Part shown: positions 1 through 9,179 of the stretch, in pieces | Position numbering within the stretch: position 1 is the first letter of the stretch | Layout of the letters: each line of letters starts with the position of its first letter | Assembly (NCBI RefSeq): GCF_021650975.2 | Contig: NZ_CP091285.1 | Location: 186,001 to 250,000, forward strand | Source of the DNA: Flavobacterium jumunjinense | GTDB lineage: Bacteria > Bacteroidota > Bacteroidia > Flavobacteriales > Flavobacteriaceae | Direction of reading: 5' to 3' | DNA: 64,000 nucleotides | Position numbers and translations under genes: made by a program | Notes under the pieces: model-generated | The model's database searches: none | What the model was told of the DNA's origin: nothing | What the model saw: the letters and a program-made list of their open reading frames with translations, nothing else

Positions 1-777
1 TATTTTTCGCTCTCCTAAATCTAATTTTGATAACTTTATAAAAATTTCTAAATGATTGTTTGATGGATCTGCTGAGTTTCCTATTAATATATTAGGTCTT
101 CCTAAAACACTTTCGTTTATTTTTTCTTTTAATAAATCTTCTATACAGCCATAGGTAAAAGGTGCAAATTTAGGATGAATACCAATATTTTTTACCAGTA
201 AGAATTCATCTGGTATTACAGGCACTACTACATCAATTAAATGAATGGCTTTATAATAAGGAGTAGCAAATCTGTTTTCTAAAATCGTAATAACTTTTGA
301 AGGTAGTATCTTTTTAAAAAACGTTTTATTTTTAAAAACAAAAAACGATAAATCATTAAAAATAATTTTCTCTTTTAAACTTCTTTTAATTTGAAGGTAT
401 TTTTTGGTTTTAGATTCATAAATATTTTTCCGTAATAATTTCCAATTACTATATAAGTCAAACCCCCAAATAAACCATACTTTGATTATTTCACTTGATG
501 TATTTAAAACAATTTCTTGTTTTATTTTGTCCAAGGCATGTAAAAAAAGTACTCGATTAGTATTAGAATCAATGGTTTTGTAAAATTGAGCCATTTCCAC
601 TTCATCTTCAAAATCTAATCTTTTAACTAATGGGGAGGTAATAAATTGAAAGGCATCCTTTTTGCTTTTTAAAATAAAATATTCTGAAACGTTAGGAATT
701 ACTGCTTCAAAAAGTGTAATAGCTGGGTCTATAAACTTATCGTCATTAAAAATATGTATGATTTTTTTGGTAAACAT
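1..777 (-). CDS. TDP-Fuc4NAc:lipid II glycosyltransferase-like (GT56), 3' end outside window
   Basis: My own translation from the ATG at 777-775 stays open for 259 codons to the window edge, so the C-terminal part is missing. It contains the stretch IGNSADPSNNHLEIF, which resembles the conserved GNSxDPSNNH block of WecF/GT56 4-acetamido-4,6-dideoxygalactosyltransferases. The family transfers TDP-Fuc4NAc to a lipid-linked oligosaccharide at the inner membrane. It follows the NeuD-like acetyltransferase with a 3-nt gap, and a DegT aminotransferase lies further upstream, which fits local synthesis and use of a 4-acetamido sugar. Family call from motif memory; substrate is inferred. Confidence 0.7.
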   Translation of the reverse strand, partial: MFTKKIIHIFNDDKFIDPAITLFEAVIPNVSEYFILKSKKDAFQFITSPLVKRLDFEDEVEMAQFYKTIDSNTNRVLFLHALDKIKQEIVLNTSSEIIKVWFIWGFDLYSNWKLLRKNIYESKTKKYLQIKRSLKEKIIFNDLSFFVFKNKTFFKKILPSKVITILENRFATPYYKAIHLIDVVVPVIPDEFLLVKNIGIHPKFAPFTYGCIEDLLKEKINESVLGRPNILIGNSADPSNNHLEIFIKLSKLDLGERKI

Positions 778-780
778 AAT

Positions 781-1428
781 TTAAAATTCAATTTCTGGAA
801 GCTGTTTTTTTATTACAGCAGGAACACCTACTACTAAACAATTATCAGGCACATCCTTTGTTACCACAGAACCAGCACCAACTGTTACATTTTTACCTAC
901 TGTTACTTTTGGTAAAATGGTGGCGTTCGTTCCAATATTTGAATAATTACCTATTTTACAATTACCTGAAACATGAACACCTGGAGACATTTCTACAAAA
1001 TCGCCAATACTAGAATCGTGTCCAATAGTACAATTTAAATTAATCAAAGTACCTTTACCAAGAACAACATCATTTGTAATGACTGTTCCAGTCATAATAT
1101 TACAACCGTAATTTATTGTGTTTCCAAAATGTCCAATACTAGCAAGTGGACTTACTACACTTGTAAACTCTCCACCTATTGCAGTGAATTTATCGTACAT
1201 TTTTTTTCGTAAAACCGGATTACCTATTCCAATAGTAAATTGACTGGAAGTAGTTTGAAAATATTTTTTTGCTGCTTCTATAGATTTTAAAACTGGAAAT
1301 TGATTATATAAAAAATCAGGAACATCAGCATTCACATCATCAAAAAAAGCTAATTCATCTACTTTTTTCAGCTGATAACATACTTCTAATACTTCTTTAG
1401 CAAATCCTTTAGCGCCTACTATTAACAT
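781..1428 (-). CDS. NeuD/PglD-type sugar O/N-acetyltransferase
   Basis: The 215-residue protein begins with a Rossmann-like MLIVGAKGFAKEVLEV segment, typical of the NeuD/PglD N-domain that binds the nucleotide-sugar. A left-handed beta-helix of hexapeptide repeats follows (about residues 85-205, e.g. IGNYSNIGTNATILPKVTVG). Length matches PglD/NeuD. It overlaps the DegT aminotransferase by 7 nt, so the pair is likely translationally coupled. An aminotransferase making a 4-amino sugar followed by N-acetylation (the WecE/WecD logic) is the most economical reading; O-acetylation remains possible. Confidence 0.85.
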   Translation of the reverse strand: MLIVGAKGFAKEVLEVCYQLKKVDELAFFDDVNADVPDFLYNQFPVLKSIEAAKKYFQTTSSQFTIGIGNPVLRKKMYDKFTAIGGEFTSVVSPLASIGHFGNTINYGCNIMTGTVITNDVVLGKGTLINLNCTIGHDSSIGDFVEMSPGVHVSGNCKIGNYSNIGTNATILPKVTVGKNVTVGAGSVVTKDVPDNCLVVGVPAVIKKQLPEIEF

Positions 1429-2498
1429 ATATTAGTATTTATTAAGTGTACTATTTGTTCTAAATCGCTTTTTTCTAATCCAACATATAACGGCAAACAC
1501 AATACTCTTGAAGCAATACTTTCAGAAATTGGCATTGGTGTTCCTTTCACAAAATCTATAGTATTTAAAGAAGGGTAAAAATAACGACGAGGAAAAATAT
1601 TGGCTCCATTCAGCACTTTTTGCACTTTTAAAAGCTGTTCTTCACTATTTAAAATTATGGGATAATAACTATAATTCCATTGAGTATTTTCTCTAATTTT
1701 TAAAGTTTGCAGCTTAGAAAAGTCTAAATGTGCATTATAAAAATCTACTACTTTTTTACGTTCGGAAATAATTTTTTCCATATAAGGAAAAACAGACAAT
1801 CCCATTGCGGCTTGCAATTCAGATATTTTGGCATTAATACCTAAGCCGTGAAAAGCTTCGGGACCGTTATGACCAAAATTGTGACTATAAAAAAGTTGTT
1901 GTTGTAAAGTAGTATCTTTTGCAAACAAAGCACCACCTTCGCCAGTATGAAATAATTTAGTAGCATGAAAACTACAAGTACTTACATCGCCATACCTAAA
2001 AATAGATTCGTTTTTATAGGTCACGCCAAAACAATGCGCTGCATCATATATTACTTTTAAATTGTGCTTTTTTGCAATAGCCTCAATAACCATAACATGA
2101 CAAGGATTTCCAAAAACATGTGTAGCTAATATTGCTGTTGTTTTATCCGTAATTGCTGCTTCAATTTTGGTTTCGTCTATGGTTAAATATTCGGGATGAA
2201 TGTCTACAAAAACAGGTGTACAATTTTCCCACACAATGACAGCTGTTGTAGCTACATAACTAAAGGGCGTAGTAATAATTTCGCCTCCATTACCTAATAA
2301 TTTTAAAGCAATTTGCAAAGGAATCGTTCCATTATTGGTAATTAAAATATGATTAAGGTTCAGGTACTTTTTTAATTTATCTTCTAATTCTAAAGATAAT
2401 TCACCGCGATTGGTTAGCCATTGGTTATCCCAAATGCGTTGCAATTGCAATTGATATTCTTCTAGTGGTGGAAAAAAAGTTTTAGTTACGTTAATCAT
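1422..2498 (-). CDS. DegT/DnrJ/EryC1 sugar aminotransferase (WecE/VioA-like)
   Basis: A 358-residue PLP enzyme of the DegT/StrS family that transaminates a nucleotide 4-keto-6-deoxysugar. The PLP lysine is K181 in SFHATKLFHTGEGG, and the phosphate-contact region NNGTIPLQIAL lies near residue 55. Neighbours are a NeuD-like acetyltransferase and a GT56-like transferase, which suggests dTDP-Fuc4N or dTDP-Qui4N as product. It starts one base after the stop of the upstream acetyltransferase gene. Substrate is inferred from context. Confidence 0.88.
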   Translation of the reverse strand: MINVTKTFFPPLEEYQLQLQRIWDNQWLTNRGELSLELEDKLKKYLNLNHILITNNGTIPLQIALKLLGNGGEIITTPFSYVATTAVIVWENCTPVFVDIHPEYLTIDETKIEAAITDKTTAILATHVFGNPCHVMVIEAIAKKHNLKVIYDAAHCFGVTYKNESIFRYGDVSTCSFHATKLFHTGEGGALFAKDTTLQQQLFYSHNFGHNGPEAFHGLGINAKISELQAAMGLSVFPYMEKIISERKKVVDFYNAHLDFSKLQTLKIRENTQWNYSYYPIILNSEEQLLKVQKVLNGANIFPRRYFYPSLNTIDFVKGTPMPISESIASRVLCLPLYVGLEKSDLEQIVHLINTNIC

Positions 2499-3061
2499 TA
2501 TTTGCTTTTGTTTTTTATAGAATCCAAATAACTTTTTTGAAATTGTTCTCTATCATCTGGAGTATATTTTTCTCCATCAAATAATTTAGAAAAAAAAGAA
2601 GGCGTTTCAAACAAAACTCCTCTCTCTTCGCATTTTTTAATATAATCATTAACCGTACTAATAAATCTTGCAGGGTTTCCAGCAACAACAGTGTAAGGTT
2701 CAACATTTTTAGTAACAATTGCACCACTACCTATTATAGCTCCATCACCAATCGTAACACCCGGTAGAACAACCGCGTATGCACCTAAAAAAACTTTATT
2801 ACCGATTATTGTTTTTTCTACCCTATGTTTCTTCGTGTGTAAATAAGTTGAAGCATCATGCGCTAAAATCATTGATCCTGGTGCAGAAACAAAGTCATCA
2901 CCTATTTCAACCAATTGCGGAATTAGTCCATCAATAATACTATTATGATGTTTTACATTTCCAATTTTATATTGAACTTCATTTTTATTCAATGCGGCCG
3001 ATTTAGAAGTTTTTTTTAAAACTCCTAACTTAATCAATATTTTTTTCAAAAACCTTTTCAT
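2498..3061 (-). CDS. left-handed beta-helix acyltransferase (WbbJ/LbH family)
   Basis: A 187-residue hexapeptide-repeat acyltransferase. The basic N-terminus (MKRFLKKILIKLG) may be amphipathic and contact the membrane. The LbH coil runs about residues 50-135, ending in the family signature GAIVTKNVEPYTVVAGNPARFI. Such proteins add acetyl groups to sugars of O-antigen or EPS units. It lies 2 nt after wzt and abuts the DegT gene, so all are likely in one operon. A shadow frame inside it was ignored. Confidence 0.82.
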   Translation of the reverse strand: MKRFLKKILIKLGVLKKTSKSAALNKNEVQYKIGNVKHHNSIIDGLIPQLVEIGDDFVSAPGSMILAHDASTYLHTKKHRVEKTIIGNKVFLGAYAVVLPGVTIGDGAIIGSGAIVTKNVEPYTVVAGNPARFISTVNDYIKKCEERGVLFETPSFFSKLFDGEKYTPDDREQFQKSYLDSIKNKSK

Positions 3062-3063
3062 TA

Positions 3064-4347
3064 TTATTCAAAATTTGCTTTTAAAAATGCACAGTTGTAA
3101 CTTCTTAGTGGTTTCCCTGAATTATAAAAATCTTCTGTAATAACTTCAAAGTCATAAGCATTGTTAATAATATCTATTGCATTTTCCTTTCTTGTTGTTT
3201 CTAAATAAGAATATAATGATATAGTATAACTATTTGCTCTAAGTCCAAAAAAAGGAATTTTTAAAACAATTTCATTATTTATTATATTATCAAATTTACA
3301 TCCCATTTCATCTGACGGAAAGGAACACATTATATTCTCTTGAAGGTCATAAATAATAATACTTAAAATAAGTTTACTTAAATCAAAATCCACTTTCCTT
3401 TCAAATTGCAATCTTATCTTAATTTCCTCACCTACAAAAACTTGATCTACCTTCTTTCCTTTAGAATTTTCTATTGTGATTGTATTAAATTTTAAAAACT
3501 GATTTCCTTCCCTATCATTTCTATACTTTAAATCTTCTGAAGCTGTTCTTTGATTTTCTAAATAAAAGTCAATAGCCTCTTCACTTATACCTTCAAAACT
3601 TACGCAACCATTTTCCAAAACAATCCCTCTTGTACACAAACTCTTCACCGCCGCCATATTATGGCTTACAAAAAGCACAGTTCTTCCACCTTCACGAGAA
3701 ATATCTTGCATTTTACCAATGGCTTTTTTTTGAAACTCAGCATCGCCCACAGCCAAAACCTCATCTACCACCAAAATTTCAGGTTCTAAAAATGCCGCTA
3801 CTGCAAAAGCCAAACGAACCGTCATTCCGCTACTATATCGTTTTGTTGGTGTATCAATATAGCGTTCGCAACCACTAAATTCAATTATTTCGTTAATTTT
3901 AGAAGTGATTTCTTTTTTGGTCATGCCTAAAATCGCCCCGTTTAAATAAATATTTTCTCTACCTGTTAATTCTGGATTAAAACCTGTACCCACTTCTAGT
4001 AGAGACGCTATTCTTCCTCTCGATTTTATACTTCCTGTTGTTGGTGCCGTTACTTTTGATAGTATTTTCAACAAGGTTGATTTCCCTGCGCCATTTTTAC
4101 CAATAATCCCTAATACTTCTCCTGCTTCAACTTCAAAATTAATATCCTTAAGTGCCCAAACATATTCACTACTCCCTTTGGCACTTCTATCATTAACTTC
4201 CCCAACTTTCAAATAAGGATCTTCTTTCCCTATAATTCTACACCAAAAACGATTTAAATCGTGAGATAAAGTTCCTGTACCAACTGTTCCTAAACGATAC
4301 TGTTTAGATATATTTTCGGCTTTTAGTATAATTTTATTTTTATCCAT
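3064..4347 (-). CDS. ABC transporter ATPase for polysaccharide export (Wzt-like)
   Basis: A 427-residue Wzt-type ATPase that powers export of lipid-linked glycan across the inner membrane. Walker A GKNGAGKST is at 83-91, the signature YSSGMTVRL at 171-179, and Walker B ILVVDEV at 191-197. An extra C-terminal domain of about 180 residues corresponds to the Wzt carbohydrate-binding domain that recognises the glycan terminus. The permease gene lies 24 nt upstream. With an initiating transferase in the same locus, this supports an ABC-dependent O-antigen/EPS pathway. Confidence 0.92.
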   Translation of the reverse strand: MDKNKIILKAENISKQYRLGTVGTGTLSHDLNRFWCRIIGKEDPYLKVGEVNDRSAKGSSEYVWALKDINFEVEAGEVLGIIGKNGAGKSTLLKILSKVTAPTTGSIKSRGRIASLLEVGTGFNPELTGRENIYLNGAILGMTKKEITSKINEIIEFSGCERYIDTPTKRYSSGMTVRLAFAVAAFLEPEILVVDEVLAVGDAEFQKKAIGKMQDISREGGRTVLFVSHNMAAVKSLCTRGIVLENGCVSFEGISEEAIDFYLENQRTASEDLKYRNDREGNQFLKFNTITIENSKGKKVDQVFVGEEIKIRLQFERKVDFDLSKLILSIIIYDLQENIMCSFPSDEMGCKFDNIINNEIVLKIPFFGLRANSYTISLYSYLETTRKENAIDIINNAYDFEVITEDFYNSGKPLRSYNCAFLKANFE

Positions 4348-4371
4348 TTTCTTTCAACTATTTTCTACTTA

Positions 4372-5259
4372 TTATACAGTATCAATAAATTTTTTCTCTG
4401 TACTATTGAATATTAATAATCCTGCAATGAATATAAGTATAGTAAAAACTCCTGTATAAATTAATCCTCCAGTAGCTACGGTAGCTTCATTTAAAAGCAG
4501 ATGTCTAGATGCTTCAATTACATAGGCTAAGGGGTTATATTCAATCAACCATCCAAAATTGGGTAGCTTTTCTTTTATTAAAGCCATAGGGTACATTACA
4601 GCAGAAACATACATTAAAAGCTGTACCCCGAAAGTTACTAGAAAACTTAAATCTCTATATTTTGTTACTAATGATGAAATTATCATTCCTAGTCCTAACC
4701 CCAGCACCCCCATAATAAGGACTAGAAAAGGAAAAAGGAGTATTGATAAGTCTAATTGAAATGTAAATTTACCTGTAACAATATAATAGACATAAAACCC
4801 AATAAAAATTAGAAATTGTATTCCAAATTTTAACAAATTAGACACTACAATTGACATTGGAACTATTATTCTTGGAAAATATACTTTTCCGAAAATGGAT
4901 GCGTTTTTTTTAAACGTATCTGATGTATCATTCAGACAAGATGTAAAATAGCTCCACACTATTACTCCTGCTAAATTATATAAAAACGAAGGAGTTTCTC
5001 CTGTTTTTATTCCTGCAACATTATTAAATATTATAGTAAAAATAATGGAAGTAAATAGTGGCTGAATTAAGTACCACAAAGGACCTAATATTGTTTGTTT
5101 ATAAACTGTTACGATATCTCTTTTAACAAAAAGCATTAATAAATCTCTATACCTCCAAACTTCTTTTAAGTTTAGTGAAAAGAATTCATTTTTAGGCTTT
5201 ATTTCAAACAACCAATCTTCTTCAATGTTTTCCGATTTATTCATAGATGGGGCTCTCAT
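4372..5259 (-). CDS. ABC-2 type polysaccharide export permease (Wzm-like)
   Basis: A 295-residue inner-membrane protein with about six hydrophobic segments and the ABC-2 hallmark region KQTILGPLWYLIQPLF (about residues 54-69). It forms the channel with the Wzt-like ATPase encoded just downstream. Two in-frame starts exist (MRAPSM and, five codons later, MNKSEN); no Shine-Dalgarno decides between them. Diverges from the plus-strand phosphatase gene across a 123-nt intergenic gap. Confidence 0.9.
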   Translation of the reverse strand: MRAPSMNKSENIEEDWLFEIKPKNEFFSLNLKEVWRYRDLLMLFVKRDIVTVYKQTILGPLWYLIQPLFTSIIFTIIFNNVAGIKTGETPSFLYNLAGVIVWSYFTSCLNDTSDTFKKNASIFGKVYFPRIIVPMSIVVSNLLKFGIQFLIFIGFYVYYIVTGKFTFQLDLSILLFPFLVLIMGVLGLGLGMIISSLVTKYRDLSFLVTFGVQLLMYVSAVMYPMALIKEKLPNFGWLIEYNPLAYVIEASRHLLLNEATVATGGLIYTGVFTILIFIAGLLIFNSTEKKFIDTV

Positions 5260-5355
5260 TTTATAATCGTTTCAAAAATAAGCTATTTTATAAAGGTAAC
5301 AAACTAATTTATGCCTTTAGCACTTTGATCCAGTAAATAAATCTAAAGAATATAT

Positions 5356-5363
5356 TACTTTTG
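5356..5363 (+). promoter_or_regulatory. candidate -7 box for the CpsB-type gene
   Basis: TACTTTTG fits the Bacteroidota TAnnTTTG -7 consensus and lies 20 nt before the ATG at 5383. A correctly spaced -33 TTTG is not obvious, so this is a half-supported promoter. Confidence 0.4.
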
Positions 5364-5382
5364 CATAAATAATTTCACTCTA

Positions 5383-6117
5383 ATGTTTTCATTTCTTAAA
5401 ACAAAACCTAAACTTTCTGAGCTTATTCCAAATAATTATGTTGATATACACTCACATATACTTCCTGGAATAGATGATGGTGCAAGAACAACTGAAGATT
5501 CAAAATTTTTAATGAATGCCATGATTGGTTTCGGTTTTAAAAAGGCAATTGCAACTCCACATACTATTAAGAATGTTTGGGATAATTCAAAACAAACAAT
5601 AATCGACACCAAAAACGAACTATCAAGTAGTTTAATTACAGAAAGTAAATTATTAAATTTAGAATGTGCTTCAGAATATTTTATGGATGAAAATTTTGTA
5701 AAACAATTTAATAATGAAAAATTACTCACACTAAAAGACAATTATGTATTAGTCGAAATGTCTTATTTGAATGAACCTATTCAATTATATGACATTTTAT
5801 TTGAATTACAACTTCAAGGTTACAAACCTGTACTAGCACATCCAGAAAGGTATTCTTTTTTTCATGCTAATTTTTCTTCTTATGAAAAATTAAAAAAAGC
5901 GGGTTGTTACTTTCAAATGAACTTACTTTCTAGTGTTGGTTATTATGGAAAAGAAGTGGCTCATACTGCAGAAAAATTACTTTCAAATAATTTGATTGAT
6001 TTTGTAGGTTCTGATATTCATCATAAAAAGCACATTGCGTCTTTTGAGAATAAGTTAATCATAAAGGCAACTAAAAAGTTTGAAGAAGCAATTGACCGAA
6101 ACACTTTTTTTAATTAA
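5383..6117 (+). CDS. CpsB/CapC-type PHP-domain tyrosine-protein phosphatase
   Basis: A 244-residue PHP-superfamily protein. Metal ligands are visible in DIHSHILPGIDDGA (from residue 21), ATPH (57-60), LAHPER and the C-terminal GSDIHHKKH. Family members (CpsB, YwqE, Wzb-equivalents) dephosphorylate the tyrosine tail of BY-kinases that control polysaccharide assembly; a Wzc-like kinase is encoded at 11579-14032. It is the only plus-strand gene in the EPS block. Its stop overlaps the convergent DegT stop by 8 nt. Confidence 0.88.
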   Translation: MFSFLKTKPKLSELIPNNYVDIHSHILPGIDDGARTTEDSKFLMNAMIGFGFKKAIATPHTIKNVWDNSKQTIIDTKNELSSSLITESKLLNLECASEYFMDENFVKQFNNEKLLTLKDNYVLVEMSYLNEPIQLYDILFELQLQGYKPVLAHPERYSFFHANFSSYEKLKKAGCYFQMNLLSSVGYYGKEVAHTAEKLLSNNLIDFVGSDIHHKKHIASFENKLIIKATKKFEEAIDRNTFFN

Positions 6118-7240
6118 AAAATGCTTTAATTACGTTTGCAATCCGTTTTTTATCCTTTTCTAATAAATTAGAACCTGAAGGTAAACACAAACCTCTTTCA
6201 AAAATATTTTCAGCAATTTTATTTCCAAAATAACGTTCTTTTTTGAAAACTGGTTGCAAATGCATCGGTTTCCAAACTGGTCTTGTTTCTATATTTACTT
6301 TATCAAACTCTAAGCGCAATGCTTCTCTTTTCTCATAATCATCTAATAAAACTACACTTAGCCAATGATTTGAAGTAAACCTATTATCAGGCTCTTCAAG
6401 CAACAAAACTGTGCTTATATTTTTAAATAGTGTTTTATAAAAAACATGTATTTCTCGTCTAGCTAAAACATGTGAATCTAGCACTTCCATTTGGCCTCTA
6501 CCAATTCCAGCACAAATATTACTCATTCTATAATTATATCCTATTTGAGAATGCTGATAATGAGGAGCGTTATCTTTTGCCTGAGTAGCTAAAAAAATAG
6601 CTTCATTCTTTATTTTTTTAGATTTAGAAACCAAAGCTCCTCCTCCAGAAGTTGTTATTATTTTATTTCCATTAAACGACAAAACAGAAATAGTTCCAAA
6701 GCTTCCACATTTTTGCCCATCAAACAAACTCCCCAATGCCTCTGCACTATCTTCTAAAATAGGAATATTATATTTTTCTGAAATAGCAGAAACTTCATTT
6801 ACTTTAAAAGGCATTCCATACAAATGAACAACAATAATTACTTTAGGTTTTTTACCACGTTCAATCCCATCTAAAATAGCTTGTTCTAGGGCAACAGGAC
6901 ACATATTCCATGTTTCAATTTCACTATCTATAAAAATTGGTTTTGCCCCTAAATATACTACAGGATTTACTGATGCTGAAAAAGTTAAACTTTGGCAAAT
7001 CACTTCATCTCCAGCTTTTACTCCTAATATAATTAAACCTAAATGAATTGCTGCAGTACCTGAATTTAAAACTGCAACATTAACGCCTTGTTCTAAATAG
7101 CTTTCCAAATCTTCTTCAAATTCATCTAAATTTTTCCCTAATGGTGCTATAAAATTATCTGCAAAAGCTTCAGCAATAAACTTTTGTTCATTTTTCCCCA
7201 TGTGAGGTGGAGATAACCAAATTTTCTCTTGTTGCAACAT
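6110..7240 (-). CDS. DegT/DnrJ aminotransferase (PglE-like)
   Basis: A 376-residue PLP aminotransferase, distinct from the one at 1422-2498. The internal aldimine lysine is K193 in SFNGNKIITTSGGG, and the SGTAAIHLGL block is near residue 60. The closest family memory is the PglE/PseC-like group that aminates UDP-4-keto sugars. It sits immediately downstream of the initiating sugar transferase, so it may make the first, amino-modified sugar. Substrate inferred. Confidence 0.88.
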   Translation of the reverse strand: MLQQEKIWLSPPHMGKNEQKFIAEAFADNFIAPLGKNLDEFEEDLESYLEQGVNVAVLNSGTAAIHLGLIILGVKAGDEVICQSLTFSASVNPVVYLGAKPIFIDSEIETWNMCPVALEQAILDGIERGKKPKVIIVVHLYGMPFKVNEVSAISEKYNIPILEDSAEALGSLFDGQKCGSFGTISVLSFNGNKIITTSGGGALVSKSKKIKNEAIFLATQAKDNAPHYQHSQIGYNYRMSNICAGIGRGQMEVLDSHVLARREIHVFYKTLFKNISTVLLLEEPDNRFTSNHWLSVVLLDDYEKREALRLEFDKVNIETRPVWKPMHLQPVFKKERYFGNKIAENIFERGLCLPSGSNLLEKDKKRIANVIKAFFN

Positions 7241-7262
7241 ATTTTACGTTCTAATAAGCTAT

Positions 7263-7853
7263 TTAACTAAAAGGTTCTATTGGAATATCGTCGCTTAAAG
7301 TTTCTTTTTCAAATATAACTTTAATTGTTTTGAGTATTATTTTAATATCTAATCCAAAGGAAATGTTTTCAACATAATACACATCTAGTTCAAATCTTTT
7401 ATCCCAGCTTAATGCGTTTCTACCTTTCACTTGTACACAACCAGTGATTCCTGGTTGCACCAAATGTCTTTTATCTTGAAATTCTGAATATAAATACATA
7501 TAGTCTGTTAACAATGGTCTTGGACCAACAATACTCATATCTCCTAATAAAACATTAAGCAACTGTGGTATTTCATCTAAAGATGTTTTTCTAAGAAATT
7601 CTCCTACCGAAGTTAACCTCTGTTTATCAGATAGCAAAAAACCATCGCTACCTTTTTCACTTGTCATTGTTTTAAATTTATAAATCTTAAATATTTTTTT
7701 ATTTTTCCCTACTCTAGGTTGAATAAAAAAAGGATTCGCTTTAAAAACAAAAAACAAAAAAAAAGTTAAAAACAAAAAAAAGGGAAATAAAAAAAACAGA
7801 CCTAATAAGGAAAACATAACGTCAATTATCCTTTTGATCCATTTCTCATACAT
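7263..7853 (-). CDS. initiating sugar-1-phosphate transferase (PglC/WcaJ C-domain type)
   Basis: A 196-residue monotopic phosphoglycosyl transferase. One N-terminal hydrophobic re-entrant segment (about residues 12-35) is followed by the catalytic core. IYKFKTM, the DEIPQLLNVLLGDMSIVGPRP block and WDKRFELDVYYV are the characteristic motifs. It loads the first sugar phosphate onto undecaprenyl phosphate at the cytoplasmic face. Short PglC-like form without the WcaJ N-terminal domains. Confidence 0.92.
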   Translation of the reverse strand: MYEKWIKRIIDVMFSLLGLFFLFPFFLFLTFFLFFVFKANPFFIQPRVGKNKKIFKIYKFKTMTSEKGSDGFLLSDKQRLTSVGEFLRKTSLDEIPQLLNVLLGDMSIVGPRPLLTDYMYLYSEFQDKRHLVQPGITGCVQVKGRNALSWDKRFELDVYYVENISFGLDIKIILKTIKVIFEKETLSDDIPIEPFS

Positions 7854-7898
7854 ACCCTTACTTTGTGTTGTTATTAAAAATGCTTTTAATTGATACGT

Positions 7899-9176
7899 TT
7901 ACAATTTACCATCTACGTCTTTACCCAAAACTCCTTTAACATCATACAATACACATTTTTCTTTTCTTAGTGTATTTAAATCCATTTCTTTAAATTCATT
8001 ATGCGCAACTCCCAGAACAACAGCATCGAATTTTTTTTCTGGTATTTGAGTAATAGAAACTAATCCATATTCGTGTTTCACTTCGTTACTATTTGCCCAA
8101 GGATCAAAAATTGTAACTTTAATTCCGTAATCTTCAAGTGAAGAAACTACGTCAACAATTTTAGTATTTCTAACATCAGGGCAATTTTCTTTGAAAGTTA
8201 TTCCCATCATTAAAACTTCAGCTTCATTTACAGCAATACCCTTTTTAATCATTAACTTTACAATTTGTGAAGCCACATATTCTCCCATACTATCATTAAG
8301 CCTTCTTCCAGCTAAAATAATTTCTGGATGATAGCCTTTTTCTTGTGCTTTCTGAGCTAAATAGTAAGGATCAACGCCAATACAATGTCCGCCTACCAAC
8401 CCTGGTTTAAATGGAAGAAAATTCCATTTTGTACCAGCAGCCTCTAAAACAGCCTGAGTATCAATCTCTAATAAATTAAAAATCTTAGCCAACTCATTTA
8501 CAAACGCAATATTAATATCTCTTTGAGAATTCTCTATTACTTTAGCAGCTTCTGCTACTTTTATTGATGGGGCTAAATGCGTCCCTGCTGTAATTACTGC
8601 ATTATATAAATCATCTACTTTTTTTCCAACTTCTGGAGTTGAACCTGATGTTATTTTCAAAATTTTATCAACGGTATGCTCTTTATCTCCTGGATTAATT
8701 CTTTCTGGAGAATATCCAGCAAAAAAATCTACGTTAAATTTTAAACCAGAAACATTTTCTAAAACAGGCACACACTCTTCTTCAGTAACACCTGGGTAAA
8801 CTGTAGATTCATAAACCACTATATCTCCTTTTTTAAGAACCTTCGCTACAGTTTCGCTTGCTTTATATAACGGAGTCAAATCTGGTCTATTATGTTTATC
8901 TACTGGCGTAGGAACAGTTACAATATAATAATTGCAGTCTTGTATTGCGTCCAAATTACTTGAACAAAACAAACCAATCTCATTTGAATTATACTCTAAT
9001 AAAACTTTTCTTAATACAGAATCTTCAACTTCTAATGTTGAATCTATCCCATTATTCAATTCCTCAATTCTAGATTGATTTATATCAAAACCTACAACTG
9101 AAAACTTAGTAGCGAATAATCTCGCTAAAGGCAATCCTACGTATCCTAATCCTATTACTGCAATTTTCACACTCAT
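7899..9176 (-). CDS. nucleotide-sugar 6-dehydrogenase (TviB/WbpA family)
   Basis: A 425-residue enzyme with an N-terminal NAD-binding site ([18 protein letters not shown]) and the catalytic cysteine in [15 protein letters not shown]. This [11 protein letters not shown] variant marks the UDP-HexNAc dehydrogenases (UDP-GlcNAcA or UDP-GalNAcA producers) rather than UDP-glucose dehydrogenase. It is next to a separate Ugd and a WbpP-like epimerase, so UDP-GlcNAc to UDP-GalNAcA chemistry is plausible. Confidence 0.88.
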   Translation of the reverse strand: MSVKIAVIGLGYVGLPLARLFATKFSVVGFDINQSRIEELNNGIDSTLEVEDSVLRKVLLEYNSNEIGLFCSSNLDAIQDCNYYIVTVPTPVDKHNRPDLTPLYKASETVAKVLKKGDIVVYESTVYPGVTEEECVPVLENVSGLKFNVDFFAGYSPERINPGDKEHTVDKILKITSGSTPEVGKKVDDLYNAVITAGTHLAPSIKVAEAAKVIENSQRDINIAFVNELAKIFNLLEIDTQAVLEAAGTKWNFLPFKPGLVGGHCIGVDPYYLAQKAQEKGYHPEIILAGRRLNDSMGEYVASQIVKLMIKKGIAVNEAEVLMMGITFKENCPDVRNTKIVDVVSSLEDYGIKVTIFDPWANSNEVKHEYGLVSITQIPEKKFDAVVLGVAHNEFKEMDLNTLRKEKCVLYDVKGVLGKDVDGKL

Positions 9177-9179
9177 AAT

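Noticed and set aside
3630..3878. Plus-strand ORF inside wzt and similar long antisense frames
   Set aside because: Shadows of well-identified genes on the opposite strand.
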